DNA of 64,000 bases, from NCBI RefSeq assembly GCF_013112245.1, contig NZ_WVRN01000001.1, forward strand, positions 2,608,501 through 2,672,500. The letters run 5' to 3'. The notes under the pieces were generated by a model. It made no database searches. It was not told the DNA's origin and saw only the letters and a program-made list of their open reading frames with translations. This document shows, piece after piece, positions 1 through 9,228 of this stretch. The DNA is from Ruegeria sp. HKCCD4315. GTDB lineage: Bacteria; Pseudomonadota; Alphaproteobacteria; Rhodobacterales; Rhodobacteraceae. The stretch's first letter is position 1, and the number at the start of each line of letters is the position of its first letter. A program made the position numbers and the translations under genes.

Positions 1-1
1 A

Positions 2-592
2 GCTGTGCTGGTCATTCACGAAAACCGTGGCCTTAATCCCTATATCGAAGATGTAGCGCGCAGATTGGCGAAAGCCGGCTTCATGGCTCTGGCTCCGGAC
101 GGCCTAACGTCCGTGGGCGGGTACCCAGGCAACGACGCAGATGGGCGCGAGTTGCAAAAGACAGTGGACCGGGTCGAGTTGATGAACGACTTCTTCAATG
201 GATTTGAATACCTTTTGAACCGAGGTGACAGCACCGGAAAGGTCGGCGCAGTGGGTTTCTGCTATGGCGGCGGCGTAGTCAGTGCTATTGCTGTTGCCTA
301 TCCGGAACTGGCCGCTGGCGTGCCGTTCTATGGTCGCCAGCCAGCATCTGAAGATGTAGCCAAAATTCAGGCACCGCTGCTGATTCAGATGGGAGAGCTT
401 GACGAGCGCATCAACGCAGGCTGGCCAGATTTTGAGGCCGCTCTACGATCAAACGAAAAAGTTTATGAGGCATATATTTATGAAAACGCCAACCACGGTT
501 TTCATAACGACAGTACGCCACGCTATGATGAGGAAATGGCAAACCTAGCCTGGGACCGCACAATTGAGTGGTTCAACACCTATCTGAAGTAA
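2..592 (+). CDS. Dienelactone hydrolase family protein (5' end outside window)
   Basis: Alpha/beta hydrolase of the dienelactone hydrolase family, probably cytoplasmic, acting on ester or lactone bonds. Counting from the GTG at 5, the family triad is visible: Cys86 in GFCYGG, Asp133 in GELDER and His164 in NANHGFHND. The reading frame is open to the left edge, and the first visible residues ([11 protein letters not shown]) correspond to an early internal beta strand of the family, so the N-terminus is missing and the GTG is not a real start. The substrate cannot be told from the sequence. Confidence 0.9.
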   Translation, partial: AVLVIHENRGLNPYIEDVARRLAKAGFMALAPDGLTSVGGYPGNDADGRELQKTVDRVELMNDFFNGFEYLLNRGDSTGKVGAVGFCYGGGVVSAIAVAYPELAAGVPFYGRQPASEDVAKIQAPLLIQMGELDERINAGWPDFEAALRSNEKVYEAYIYENANHGFHNDSTPRYDEEMANLAWDRTIEWFNTYLK

Positions 593-732
593 TTGGTGTA
601 ATCTACTAAGTCAGTTATGCGGACGAAGCAACAAGTCGTTCAGTCGAACGCTAAGTGTTTCTTCGAGTCGATCGCAGACCTAAAACTTGAAATAACGCGA
701 GCCTCTATCTTGCTGAAGTCGCTTTAATGTAC

Positions 733-1479
733 TCATTGGAAGGTTTGGTGGATATTTGAGGCTGTTTCAAGCAGAGCTTGTTCGATGGTGTCGCGTTGTC
801 TTGGAAACCGGGTCGACGGTACTGGAACTGAGATCGCGTGCAAATCCCCGACCCAATCGAAAAATGAAAACCCGATTGCGGACACACCAACTGAGTGTTC
901 GTCTAAGTCATAGGCCAACCCCTGTTTGCGGACCGCGTCTATTTCAGAAAGAAACTCATCCAAACTTCTTTGAATACCATTTCGATCCCACTCATTTTGA
1001 ACCAGTTTGATTACTTCCTGGTTGGAAAGTCTGGCCAGACAGGCCTTGCCGTTTGCTGTGGTGGTCAAGGGAAAGACTTCGCCAACTTGCGAAACAGTCG
1101 TCAAACGGTATACGCCCGGGACCTGATCTAAGAAGACCATGCCGATGCCGCGCATGACTGCGAGGTCTGTGGTTTCCCCAGTCTTTTGGGTCAGTTCCGT
1201 CAAAAGCAACCGGCAGTGTTCGACGATGCTATACTGCGCAGCGCCCGCGAGAGCGCTTAATTCAGGACCGAGCCTCAAACCACCCCCATTTGCATCTGCG
1301 ATGACAAGTTTTTCTTCCGCAAGTGCACTTGTGATTCTCTGTACCGTAGAGCGGGGCAGGTCAACCCGCTCGGCTATTTTTCCCAAACTCATGCCGGATT
1401 GGCTTTCTTTTAGAACGCGCAAAATAGAGGCCGCTCTGGAAATGACCTGAATGCCACCTTTATTTTCTTTTTCAGACAT
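733..1479 (-). CDS. IclR family transcriptional regulator
   Basis: 248-residue DNA-binding regulator with an N-terminal winged helix-turn-helix (about residues 10-70, with SLGKIAERVDLPRSTVQR as the recognition region) and a C-terminal IclR effector-binding domain (about 80-245). The length is usual for the family. It is divergent from the cyclase/cupin/SDR operon that begins at 1695, so it probably controls that catabolic operon in response to a pathway metabolite. The 215-bp gap between them holds a pair of direct repeats that may be its operator. Confidence 0.92.
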   Translation of the reverse strand: MSEKENKGGIQVISRAASILRVLKESQSGMSLGKIAERVDLPRSTVQRITSALAEEKLVIADANGGGLRLGPELSALAGAAQYSIVEHCRLLLTELTQKTGETTDLAVMRGIGMVFLDQVPGVYRLTTVSQVGEVFPLTTTANGKACLARLSNQEVIKLVQNEWDRNGIQRSLDEFLSEIDAVRKQGLAYDLDEHSVGVSAIGFSFFDWVGDLHAISVPVPSTRFPRQRDTIEQALLETASNIHQTFQ

Positions 1480-1546
1480 TTATCCTACCTCGTTCTGTCT
1501 TGGCATCGTAGCTCCGAATGCCTGGCGGTTTCTAGTGTTGTATCAC

Positions 1547-1600
1547 AATGCGGTGCAAGTCAACCGTATAGTGAGTTTTTGGTTGACCATAATGCGGTGC
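1547..1600. promoter_or_regulatory. Candidate IclR operator: direct repeats around an inverted repeat
   Basis: The 10-mer AATGCGGTGC occurs at 1547-1556 and again at 1591-1600, 44 bp apart, close to four helical turns. Between them is an inverted repeat, GTCAACC at 1559-1565 and GGTTGAC at 1581-1587. The block sits between the divergent IclR gene and the cyclase operon. Assignment to the IclR protein is inference from position. Confidence 0.5.
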
Positions 1601-1694
1601 GTATGCATCATCATACGGGACAGGTGGGGAGGCCACCCAGACAATTGAAATGCGAACGCCGCCGCATTGCCGGCGAACAGAGGAGATATGCCCA

Positions 1695-2531
1695 ATGGTC
1701 GAAATTCGCGGCATTGAGTTTCAGGCAAACACCGACAATGACATGGGGATTGAGTTTTTCAACCTTAGCCACAGATACGGGTTTCAGTGCCCCAACTGGC
1801 CCTATTTCAAAGACGTCCAGATCGACCGAAAGCACTACATGGTCAAGTCCGGCGTGTTGTCTCAGACGATTACCACGACGATGCACGTAACCACTCATAT
1901 TGATGCACCAGCGCACGTCGTTCAGGGAACGCCGTTCATCGACGAGGTTCCGCTCCCCCATTTTTTCGGCTCTGGCCTGGTGGTTTCCGTGCCCAAAAAG
2001 AAATGGGAGCAAATCACAGGAGATGATCTGGAAAAGGCCTGTGGTCATGCAATTCGCAAAGGCGACGTGCTGATCATCAACACCGGTTGGCACAAGCAGT
2101 ATGAAGACGGTGACTACTTTGCTTATTGCCCGGGTCTCGTGCCTTCCGCTGCTGAGTGGATGATCGAAAAAGGTGTGAAAGTCGTTGGGCACGACACCCA
2201 AGCGAACGATCACCCGTTGGCGACTGCCATCGGTCCGCAAAGAAACGGTCCGATCTTGCCTCATCTTGAGAAAGAGTACCTCGAGTGGTCAGGCGGAACC
2301 CCTTGGGAGGTTGACTTCCCAGAGTGGGAGCCGGTTCACAACATGCTTTTTTCAAAGGGCATTCTCGGCATCGAAAACGTCGGTGGTGATTTGGATGCGG
2401 TGACCGGCAAGCGGTGTACCTTCGCGTTCTTCCCTTGGAATTGGGACCGTGGCGACGGCTGCATTATCCGATTGGTTGCGATGATCGACAAGAACCAGTC
2501 TTACCGCATCGAAGCTGGCGAAGATTTCTGA
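1695..2531 (+). CDS. Cyclase family protein (kynurenine formamidase-like)
   Basis: Metal-dependent hydrolase of the putative cyclase family, which includes kynurenine formamidase and isatin hydrolase. From the chosen start, residues 64-74 read HVTTHIDAPAH, the family's metal-binding signature (His64, His68, Asp70, His74). The start at 1695 is chosen because AGGAG at about 1681 lies at good spacing; a longer in-frame reading from 1650 has no ribosome site. It is first in an operon with a cupin and a truncated SDR. The context suggests ring or amide hydrolysis of a small aromatic or cyclic acid; the substrate is unknown. Confidence 0.88.
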   Translation: MVEIRGIEFQANTDNDMGIEFFNLSHRYGFQCPNWPYFKDVQIDRKHYMVKSGVLSQTITTTMHVTTHIDAPAHVVQGTPFIDEVPLPHFFGSGLVVSVPKKKWEQITGDDLEKACGHAIRKGDVLIINTGWHKQYEDGDYFAYCPGLVPSAAEWMIEKGVKVVGHDTQANDHPLATAIGPQRNGPILPHLEKEYLEWSGGTPWEVDFPEWEPVHNMLFSKGILGIENVGGDLDAVTGKRCTFAFFPWNWDRGDGCIIRLVAMIDKNQSYRIEAGEDF

Positions 2532-2592
2532 ACACTCACGGACCGGTCGCCGGTTCGCCGGTGGCCGCCAATAACCTTGAGCGGAGACGGAC

Positions 2593-2937
2593 ATGCATCT
2601 GAAGCGCTTTCAAGACGCCCAACCCTACGAAGCACCGAACCATTTTGGGTGTCATGGTCTTCGCTTGCAAGGCTTTGAGGAAGGCGGGCCGACAAATCAG
2701 TGGATTGGCTTCAGCCAGTTCCTACCGGGCGGTGGTGCTGGGCCGGACTCCACACCTTTTGAGAAAGTCTACGTCGTACTGGAGGGCGAGATGACCGTCA
2801 TCGTTGACGGCACCGAAATCCTTCTTGGGCCGATGGATAGCTGCACGATCGCACCGGGCGAAGTGCGTAAAATTGAAAACCGCGCCAACCACACCTGCAA
2901 AATGCTGGTGGTCATTCCGTATCCACCAGAAAACTAA
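2593..2937 (+). CDS. Small cupin-domain protein
   Basis: 114-residue single-domain cupin. The core (about residues 40-105) carries the two beta-barrel motifs typical of the family, with EKVYVVLEGEMTVIVDG followed by the GPMDSCTIAPGEVRKIEN half. Few of the usual metal-binding histidines are present, so catalysis is uncertain and it may be a binding or isomerase-type cupin. It lies 61 bp after the cyclase gene and 11 bp before the SDR gene, so it is part of the same operon and presumably acts on the same compound. Confidence 0.82.
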   Translation: MHLKRFQDAQPYEAPNHFGCHGLRLQGFEEGGPTNQWIGFSQFLPGGGAGPDSTPFEKVYVVLEGEMTVIVDGTEILLGPMDSCTIAPGEVRKIENRANHTCKMLVVIPYPPEN

Positions 2938-2948
2938 GGACGAAAAGA

Positions 2949-3455
2949 ATGTCTGATCCACTCAAGATGTTTGACGTAAAAGACAACGTCGCACTGATCA
3001 CCGGAGCATCCGGCGCGTTTGGCATGGTCGCTGCGCGCGTTCTGGCTGGCGCTGGGTGCAATCTGGTTCTGGCTGCGGGCAATCAAGAAGCGCTCGACGA
3101 GATTGCCAAAGAGTGCAAGGCGCTTGGTGCAACCGTCGTTGCGGTGAATACGCGCCCGTCCAACGAGGCATCCTGCGGTGCGCTGGTAGAAGAAGCAGTA
3201 AATAATTTTGGTAAGCTCGATATTCTCGTTGTCGCGTCCGGCATGAACAAAGTCGCGCCGATCAACGAAATGGCGCCAGAGACCTTCAATGCAGTGATGG
3301 ACGCCAACGTGAACCAAAGCTGGCTTTTGGCACGCGCGGCGGCGGCGCACATGAAGCAAAGCGAATACGGCAAGATCATTTTCGTCAGTTCCGCGCGCAG
3401 CATTCTGGGACACCCAGCTGGCTACACGGCGTATTGCGCGGATTGCTCGCTTTGA
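2949..3455 (+). pseudogene. Truncated short-chain dehydrogenase/reductase
   Basis: N-terminal two thirds of an SDR oxidoreductase. The Rossmann glycine motif TGASGAFG (about residues 18-25), a VVASGMN strand in place of the usual NNAG, and the catalytic Ser and Tyr region (SSARSILGHPAGYTAYCA) are present. The frame then leaves the family exactly at the active site, reading YTAYCADCSL and stop, so the Lys of the YxxxK motif and the rest of the fold are lost. About 80-100 residues are missing against the usual 250. The break coincides with the beginning of an unrelated MFS transporter fragment. Confidence 0.85.
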
Positions 3456-4111
3456 ACCTCACTGCTGCCGCTGCTGGGGCTATGGTGCTTGTGAATTCGG
3501 TTGTGCTGGTACGCGGCACGTTAGGCCTGTCAGAAAGCGCGTTGGCCTGGACCATGTTTGCATTTGGGGCAGGTTCCATGTTGTCCGCCCTTGTCTTACC
3601 GCTCCTGCTTGATCGCATAGCTGATCGCCCTGTGATGATTGCGGGAGCTACCATGGCGATTGCTACACTTATGGTACTGGCGATACTGGTGATGAGTTTC
3701 GGCATATCATGGCCCATCCTACTCGGGGCGTGGCTCCTTGTTGGCATCGGCTATTCTGCGGTACTAACACCCTCTGGCCGCTTGTTGCGACGATCGTCTC
3801 ACGAAGCCGACCGCCCCGCCTTGTTCGCCGCGCAATTCGCACTTAGCCACGGTTGCTGGCTGGTCGCCTACCCTTTGTCGGGATGGCTGATGACCTCGCA
3901 CGGTACCGTTGAAGCGTTGCTCGTTCTTGCATTGACTGGTGCCATTGGCATTTTTTGCGCCCTGCGCCTTTGGCCTCATGACGACCCTGAAACGCTTACG
4001 CACACTCACGAAAATCTTCCACTGGACCACCCGCACTTGCGAGGGGAACGGACGCACACGCACGCTTTCGTCGTTGACGACGAACATCCCCGTTGGTCGC
4101 CAACTCTTTGA
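3434..4111 (+). pseudogene. C-terminal half of an MFS transporter
   Basis: 225 codons covering about six transmembrane helices, equal to the second half of a major facilitator protein; the first six helices are absent. The only available start is TTG at 3434, inside the truncated SDR gene in another frame, so an intact transporter is not made. The tail is histidine rich (LTHTHENLPLDHPHL and RTHTHAF), hinting that the ancestor handled a metal ion; that is inference. The 5' end is at the fusion scar near 3433-3440. Confidence 0.8.
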
Positions 4112-4462
4112 TTTGAAGCCGTGGATTTAAAAACCGACCCTCGCACCGAGCCAAAGCTAATTAGACCCGGCATAAAAAAAAGATAATTTGCGCAGCCACA
4201 TCGGCAAAACCTTAGACTTACTGCACAGATGTAGCCTTTGGTGGGAAGAGCAGCATGTGCAAAATCGAATCCAAGTTGCATCATTGACTGAAGCGTGTCC
4301 TGCCCCCGTTTTGTGACCCACTAAAGTGCCCGGCAGGGGCATGTCTTTCAACCAGGCAGCGCCTGTTCAGGTCGGCGAAAACACCGAGAAAGTTTAAAAA
4401 ATTATCCTTCGTACGGGCTACAGTTAGCTCACGACGAAAAGCCGTTTAGTGGAGGAACAAGG
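4112..4462. other. Intergenic stretch without a recognised gene
   Basis: About 350 bp between the MFS fragment and the next membrane protein gene. No open frame resembles a known protein, and no clear terminator hairpin or repeat was seen. It presumably holds the promoter of the gene that starts at 4463. Confidence 0.5.
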
Positions 4463-5398
4463 GTGCCAACCAAGTTCGATGGAGGATTACTCTCTTGGAG
4501 TACGGCGTTGGCAATTTGTACAACAGCCGTACTCGTCGTACTGCTTGGCGGTCAGGTCGTTGCGTTTGGTGGTATCGCGGCAGTCGCGGGTTTTTCAGCT
4601 GGTTTTTTGGGGTCTGTCTTTTCTAGTCTTGTTTCTAACGCCAGAACGTTTTTTATGGTGCTGGTGAGCATACTGGTATGCACACTCTTCCCGCTTCAGT
4701 GGATCGCCTTTCTGTGTGGTTTTGTCTTGATCAGTTGGGCTGCTTTTGAAGGGTACAAGAACGGTGGATTTGCGACAGTTCCTGCATTGAACGGATTGCT
4801 CTTGTACTTACTGATCCCACCCGACGAGCGTATTGCCGTTCATGTTTTGGTTTTTCTAGCCGCGGCAACAGTCGGTAGTTTGCTCAGCGTTCGGCTTAAC
4901 TTGGCGGGATCAGCAATACGACCTCCCATGTCTTTCAAGGAAGCAATTTCTGTTTGGCTATTCTTAATTGTCGGCATGAGTTTGACGTCGTTTCTCGCTC
5001 ACGTAATCGGAAACCAAAAATCCTATTGGCTTTCGTTGCTGTTCGTATTCCGCGTCTTGGCTCCACTTCAAAAAGTGCCTGATGCTGCATTGCGGTTTGG
5101 TGTTGGCGTGGCGCTTGGGTCTTTGGCCGCCCTATGTTTCGAGTTCAGCGGATTGTCTCATCAAGTCTTATTGATCTTCGGGTTTGCCTCCGCTGTCATA
5201 GGCGTGCACAGAATAGGTGGTAACACGCTATGGACAGCGATGTTCTTTACGATTGCCACACTTTTGGTGACAGCCCCAACGATTGAGTTTGCGGTCTTCC
5301 GAATAGAAGCGGCGGCGATGATAGTCTTTGTAGTCGGAGGGCTATCATTCGTGATCAGTTGGTGCTGGGAACAGATAGAAACCCGTTCCGGAAACTAA
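4463..5398 (+). CDS. FUSC-like inner-membrane protein
   Basis: 311-residue hydrophobic protein with about nine to ten predicted membrane helices and short loops, resembling the membrane part of the FUSC/aromatic-acid exporter group. The GTG start at 4463 is preceded by GGAGGAACAAGG, an excellent ribosome site. There is no large cytoplasmic domain. It is monocistronic, and its base composition is lower in GC than the neighbouring catabolic genes. The family assignment rests on overall pattern rather than a clear motif; a general multi-pass membrane protein is the safe reading. Confidence 0.6.
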   Translation: MPTKFDGGLLSWSTALAICTTAVLVVLLGGQVVAFGGIAAVAGFSAGFLGSVFSSLVSNARTFFMVLVSILVCTLFPLQWIAFLCGFVLISWAAFEGYKNGGFATVPALNGLLLYLLIPPDERIAVHVLVFLAAATVGSLLSVRLNLAGSAIRPPMSFKEAISVWLFLIVGMSLTSFLAHVIGNQKSYWLSLLFVFRVLAPLQKVPDAALRFGVGVALGSLAALCFEFSGLSHQVLLIFGFASAVIGVHRIGGNTLWTAMFFTIATLLVTAPTIEFAVFRIEAAAMIVFVVGGLSFVISWCWEQIETRSGN

Positions 5399-5725
5399 AA
5401 CCGCAATTCTTCCCCCTTTTGGATACCCTCAACGTCTTATTCTTCGAATGACCTCCTGGAAAATGCGCCAAATGACCAAGAGATCTTGAAGCGTTTCAGA
5501 GCTCACCAGCGCTTCGTACACAAAGAAAATTTTTTGATCTGGACCCGTACATAGGCCCGGAATACTGAGAAAATAGACTTCCGTTGCAACCTGTACACAA
5601 GACTTTGCAAAGTCAGCGTCCTGCGCTTCACTGTCATTCGAGCAGCATGAAGCATCCTGTGATATTGTATCGTGTCAACGTCGGGTTGTCGTTGTGGGCG
5701 GGCATGGCGGATCGGAGGATCAGCC
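5399..5725. other. Intergenic stretch before the recombinase gene
   Basis: About 330 bp with no supportable gene. It contains the ribosome site GGAGG at about 5715 that serves the recombinase start at 5726. No obvious attachment-site repeat was found. Confidence 0.5.
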
Positions 5726-6358
5726 ATGGAAACCCCAAACTTACCTGCCATTCGTGCACTTCGCCCCGCTTGGAACAAAGGTCGCATCGTCGGTCAAAAA
5801 CGCCCTCTGAAACCTAAACATGTCTGGGCAATCCGAGTGCGCCTCGAGCTTTCTGAAAACCATCGCGATCTTGCGCTCTTCAACATGGCAATCGACAGTA
5901 AGCTCCGCGGCTGCGATCTGGTGAAGATGAAGGTGGCCGATGTCATGTCATCGGGTCAGATCAAGGAACGGGCTTCAGTACTTCAAAGCAAGACGCAGAA
6001 ACCCGTGCGCTTTGAGATATCAGAGGGCACTCGTGCCTCTGTTGAGAAGTGGATGGAAGACGAGCTGATGGTCGGCTCGGAGTACCTTTGGCCCGGCCGA
6101 TTTCACGAGCGATTGCACATCTCGACGCGTCAATATGCGCGGATTGTACGCGACTGGGTCACGTCGATCGGTCTCGAGGCAAGCGCCTACGGCACCCATT
6201 CAATGAGGAGAACCAAGGTCACTCAGATCTACAAGAAAACCGGAAACCTTCGCGCTGTTCAGCTTCCTCTTGGCCATACTAAGATGGATAGTACAGTCCA
6301 ATATCTCGGCGTCGAACTCGAGGATGCCTTGGCCATCGCCGAAGCCATTGAGATTTAA
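5726..6358 (+). CDS. Solo tyrosine-type site-specific recombinase
   Basis: 210-residue protein that is essentially the catalytic domain of a tyrosine recombinase. The active-site set is complete: Arg61 (SKLRGCDL), a beta-hairpin Lys near residues 89-92, His158 and Arg161 (HSMRRT), His184 (PLGHTKMDST) and the nucleophile Tyr193 (VQYLGV). It lacks the N-terminal core-binding domain of XerC/D or phage integrases. The start at 5726 follows GGAGG at proper spacing; the frame is open further upstream without support. No other mobile-element gene is beside it, so what it recombines is unknown. Confidence 0.88.
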   Translation: METPNLPAIRALRPAWNKGRIVGQKRPLKPKHVWAIRVRLELSENHRDLALFNMAIDSKLRGCDLVKMKVADVMSSGQIKERASVLQSKTQKPVRFEISEGTRASVEKWMEDELMVGSEYLWPGRFHERLHISTRQYARIVRDWVTSIGLEASAYGTHSMRRTKVTQIYKKTGNLRAVQLPLGHTKMDSTVQYLGVELEDALAIAEAIEI

Positions 6359-6411
6359 CGCTCACGGGTCGCTCTCGCGGGCGGCCCAGAGCCGACATCC
6401 AACCCGCCATA

Positions 6412-6455
6412 TTGATGCTGCGGTTGCGGCCCGCTTTGCGGACTTTCGCTGCGTC
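6412..6455. repeat. Intergenic repeat copy (CGCTTTGCGGAC type)
   Basis: Contains CCCGCTTTGCGGACTTTCG, which matches the core seen in other intergenic copies near 18981, 20920 and 32560. The copy is short and decayed. It lies between the recombinase and aldo/keto reductase genes. Confidence 0.4.
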
Positions 6456-6611
6456 TATGTGACGGTACCGAATGCAATCGATCAAATCGTAAGACATTGG
6501 TGCTGGAGTTAGACTAACCATAAGCCCCCATCCTGGGCGCGCTGAAACTCGTGTCGAACTTACCCGAGTTGATCCGTTTGACAGGCCCGACAATCCATTG
6601 ATTATGTGCGC

Positions 6612-7679
6612 ATGACCAAAGCTCAACGACCGCCAAAGCCAAAACCCATGCCGTACACCCCGGAGCTGGACCGCTACGAGCGGATGGTGTATCGGCGATG
6701 TGGGCGGTCCGGTATAAAACTCCCTGTTGTCAGCTTGGGGCTGTGGCACAATTTCGGCGCAGACTCACCGCACGAAAACAAGCGCGCCATGTGTCGTGCA
6801 GCGTTCGACCATGGTATCACTCACTTTGATCTGGCAAACAACTACGGTCCACCACCCGGTTCAGCCGAAGAGGCATTTGGCGAGATCCTCAAAACGGATT
6901 TCGCGGGTTACAGGGATGAGCTGATCATTTCCTCCAAAGCAGGCTACGACATGTGGCCAGGACCTTACGGAGAATGGGGGTCGCGCAAGTACATGATTGC
7001 GTCCTGTGACCAATCACTCGCGCGCATGGGGCTTGATTATATCGACATCTTTTATTCCCACCGCTTTGACCCCGACACCCCGCTTGAAGAGACGATGGGC
7101 GCTTTGGATCATATCGTACGGTCGGGTCGCGCGCTCTATGCAGGTATCTCAAGCTACAACTCCCAACGCACGCGCGAGGCGGTGAAAATTCTAAACGACC
7201 TTGGGACGCCCTGTTTGATTCACCAGCCTTCTTACAACTTGCTCAACCGTTGGGTGGAGCGGGACGGTTTGCTCGATACCCTCGACGATCTTGGGGTAGG
7301 ATCGATTGCATTCACGCCGCTAGCACAAGGCATTCTTACGTCGAAATACCTGCGCGATATTCCGGATGGCAGCCGTGCCACACAAGGAAAGTCGCTACTC
7401 GATGGCATGATTAACGAGCGATCTCTGGCAAGTGTCCGTGCTCTGAACGATATGGCCGAAGCTCGTGGTCAGACTCTGGCGCAAATGGCTCTGGCCTGGG
7501 TGCTCAGAGGTGGGCGCGTGACGACCGCACTTATCGGCGCGTCCCGGCCGGAACAGATCGTCGACTGCGCAGGCGTTGTAAATAATCTCGACTTCAGTTC
7601 TGACGAGTTGAAAAAGATCGATGAAATCAGTTCGGAAGAAGATATCAATTTATGGGCAAGGTCGTCAGAAACAGAGTGA
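6612..7679 (+). CDS. Aldo/keto reductase, YghZ (L-glyceraldehyde 3-phosphate reductase) type
   Basis: NADPH-dependent TIM-barrel reductase. It aligns along its length with E. coli YghZ, which reduces L-glyceraldehyde 3-phosphate and methylglyoxal. Recognisable blocks are RRCGRSGIKLPVVSLGLWHNF, the catalytic Tyr in DLANNYGPPPGSAE, the Lys in IISSKAGYDMW, and FYSHRFDPDTP. E. coli YghZ starts at the position of the Met at 6648, so that ATG is a good alternative start; 6612 gives twelve extra Pro/Lys-rich residues, and neither has a clear ribosome site. It probably has a detoxification or sugar-aldehyde role. Confidence 0.88.
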   Translation: MTKAQRPPKPKPMPYTPELDRYERMVYRRCGRSGIKLPVVSLGLWHNFGADSPHENKRAMCRAAFDHGITHFDLANNYGPPPGSAEEAFGEILKTDFAGYRDELIISSKAGYDMWPGPYGEWGSRKYMIASCDQSLARMGLDYIDIFYSHRFDPDTPLEETMGALDHIVRSGRALYAGISSYNSQRTREAVKILNDLGTPCLIHQPSYNLLNRWVERDGLLDTLDDLGVGSIAFTPLAQGILTSKYLRDIPDGSRATQGKSLLDGMINERSLASVRALNDMAEARGQTLAQMALAWVLRGGRVTTALIGASRPEQIVDCAGVVNNLDFSSDELKKIDEISSEEDINLWARSSETE

Positions 7680-7776
7680 CCAATCTTATAATTGCTAAAA
7701 CCCGAGAACATTTGGAACTTGAGGTCATTGGCGGCTGCAGCTTCTGCTACTCGGCTAAATAACTACCAAGACTAAC

Positions 7777-7855
7777 CGGCCCATTGCGGACATTTAGGAC
7801 GGAATTCAAATGCTGCAGTGGCATACCGGTCTGCGGACATCCGCAACAGTGGCGC
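7777..7855. repeat. Intergenic repeat copy (TGCGGACAT type), two cores
   Basis: Two cores, CCATTGCGGACATTTAGG and GGTCTGCGGACATCCGC, lie about 50 bp apart in the gap between two convergent genes. They resemble the cores of the dispersed intergenic family found elsewhere in the window. Confidence 0.35.
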
Positions 7856-7869
7856 AAGCTCTTCATTGT

Positions 7870-9228
7870 TCACTGAATTCCGCCAAGCCACGTTCGTGTC
7901 GCTTCAAGCCCTTTGCGCAAGATAGAAAACATCTGCTCAATTTCACTTTCGCTGATGATAAGGGGCGGTGGAAGAACACACATGTTGATAATAGGTCGAA
8001 CTAATAACCCACGTTTTTGGCATTCTATTTCGATCTGGCCGCCAATCTCGTAGTCGCATCCCAGATCGCTCTTGGGATCACCATCGACTGAGCATTGTAC
8101 GCATCCCATCAACCCCATCCCACGCACATCGGCAACGATGTCAATCTGTCGCAAATGGTGCAGCTGATCCTGAAAAACCGGAGCGACCTTTTGAACGTGT
8201 TCGAGAAGTTTTTCCCGCTCAATGATCTCAATGCCCTTCAAACCCGCAGCCGCGCTAACTGGATGACCAGAATAGGTGTAACCATTTGAGAAGTTAGCAT
8301 CTTTTCCCGAAACGTCGGCGATCAATCGGTCAGAGATAATCGCGGCACCCATCGGCGCGTACCCAGATGTCATTCCTTTAGCACAAGTTAGTATGTCCGG
8401 CTGAATGCCGAAAACAGCCTCTGACGAAAACCAATGGCCCAATCGCCCAAAAGCTGTCACCACTTCGTCGGAGATGTATAGAACATCATACTTCTTGCAG
8501 ATGTTTAGGCAGCCTTGGTGATATCCTTTTGGCGGCACGATCACGCCACCAGATGCCAGAACCGGTTCGGCGATAAAAGCGGCAACATTTTCCGGGCCAA
8601 GCGCCAAAATGGCGTTTTCAAGATCGGAAACTTTCTCCTTCAGAAAGCTCTCTTCGCTTTGACCAGGTGAACGGTAGAGCGGATTCACGTCTGGCAGGAA
8701 ATGTGCGAGGTCATCGGCTTTGTCGAGCCAAAGCCGGTCACGCTCTTTTCCACTGACGCTGGCCGCCAAGTAGGTGCTTCCATGATAGGCTTTTTGCCTT
8801 GAAATGATTTTCTTTTTCTCGGGTCGACCCAAAAGGTTGTTTCTAAAATGGACAAATCGGATAGCCGTATCCACCGCAGTGGAGCCGCCCGTGGTAAAGA
8901 AGACATTGTTCAAATCTCCAGGCGCTCGTTTGGCTATTTCGCGCGCGAACCGCGCAGCAGTCGAGTTGGTGTTGTTGAAAGGCGAGAAATAGGCAAGACT
9001 CCTAGCTTGCTCAGCCATGGCCTCGGCCATCTCTTCGCGCCCATAACCGATCTGGGTGCACCACATACCTCCCGGTCCGTCGATCAAGGGTTCACCCTTT
9101 TCGTTCACTACATGGATGCCGCTGGCACTTTCGACAAAAGTGCGGCTATTTTTGCCTAAAGCTTCCATCCCTTCCCACGGGTGCAGGAAGTGATCGTTGT
9201 CCCATTGTTTGGCATAAGAGTTATCCAT
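7870..9228 (-). CDS. Class III (omega) aminotransferase, PLP-dependent
   Basis: 452-residue fold-type I aminotransferase of class III. Lys284 in CAKGMTSGY is the PLP Schiff-base lysine, Asp254 in ISDEVVTAFGR contacts the pyridine nitrogen, and residues 112-118 (TTGGSTA) bind phosphate. Members move an amino group from an omega-amino acid or amine to pyruvate or 2-oxoglutarate. It is the last gene of the leftward quaternary-amine operon and overlaps the MttB gene by 8 bp. Placed after demethylases, it could deaminate the primary amine left once all methyl groups are removed, for example beta-alanine or 4-aminobutyrate; this is inference. Confidence 0.9.
   Translation of the reverse strand: MDNSYAKQWDNDHFLHPWEGMEALGKNSRTFVESASGIHVVNEKGEPLIDGPGGMWCTQIGYGREEMAEAMAEQARSLAYFSPFNNTNSTAARFAREIAKRAPGDLNNVFFTTGGSTAVDTAIRFVHFRNNLLGRPEKKKIISRQKAYHGSTYLAASVSGKERDRLWLDKADDLAHFLPDVNPLYRSPGQSEESFLKEKVSDLENAILALGPENVAAFIAEPVLASGGVIVPPKGYHQGCLNICKKYDVLYISDEVVTAFGRLGHWFSSEAVFGIQPDILTCAKGMTSGYAPMGAAIISDRLIADVSGKDANFSNGYTYSGHPVSAAAGLKGIEIIEREKLLEHVQKVAPVFQDQLHHLRQIDIVADVRGMGLMGCVQCSVDGDPKSDLGCDYEIGGQIEIECQKRGLLVRPIINMCVLPPPLIISESEIEQMFSILRKGLEATRTWLGGIQ

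Noticed and set aside
1611..2264. 217-codon minus-strand open frame over the cyclase gene
   Set aside because: Antisense to the cyclase, which has the HxxxHxDxxxH metal motif and a good ribosome site.
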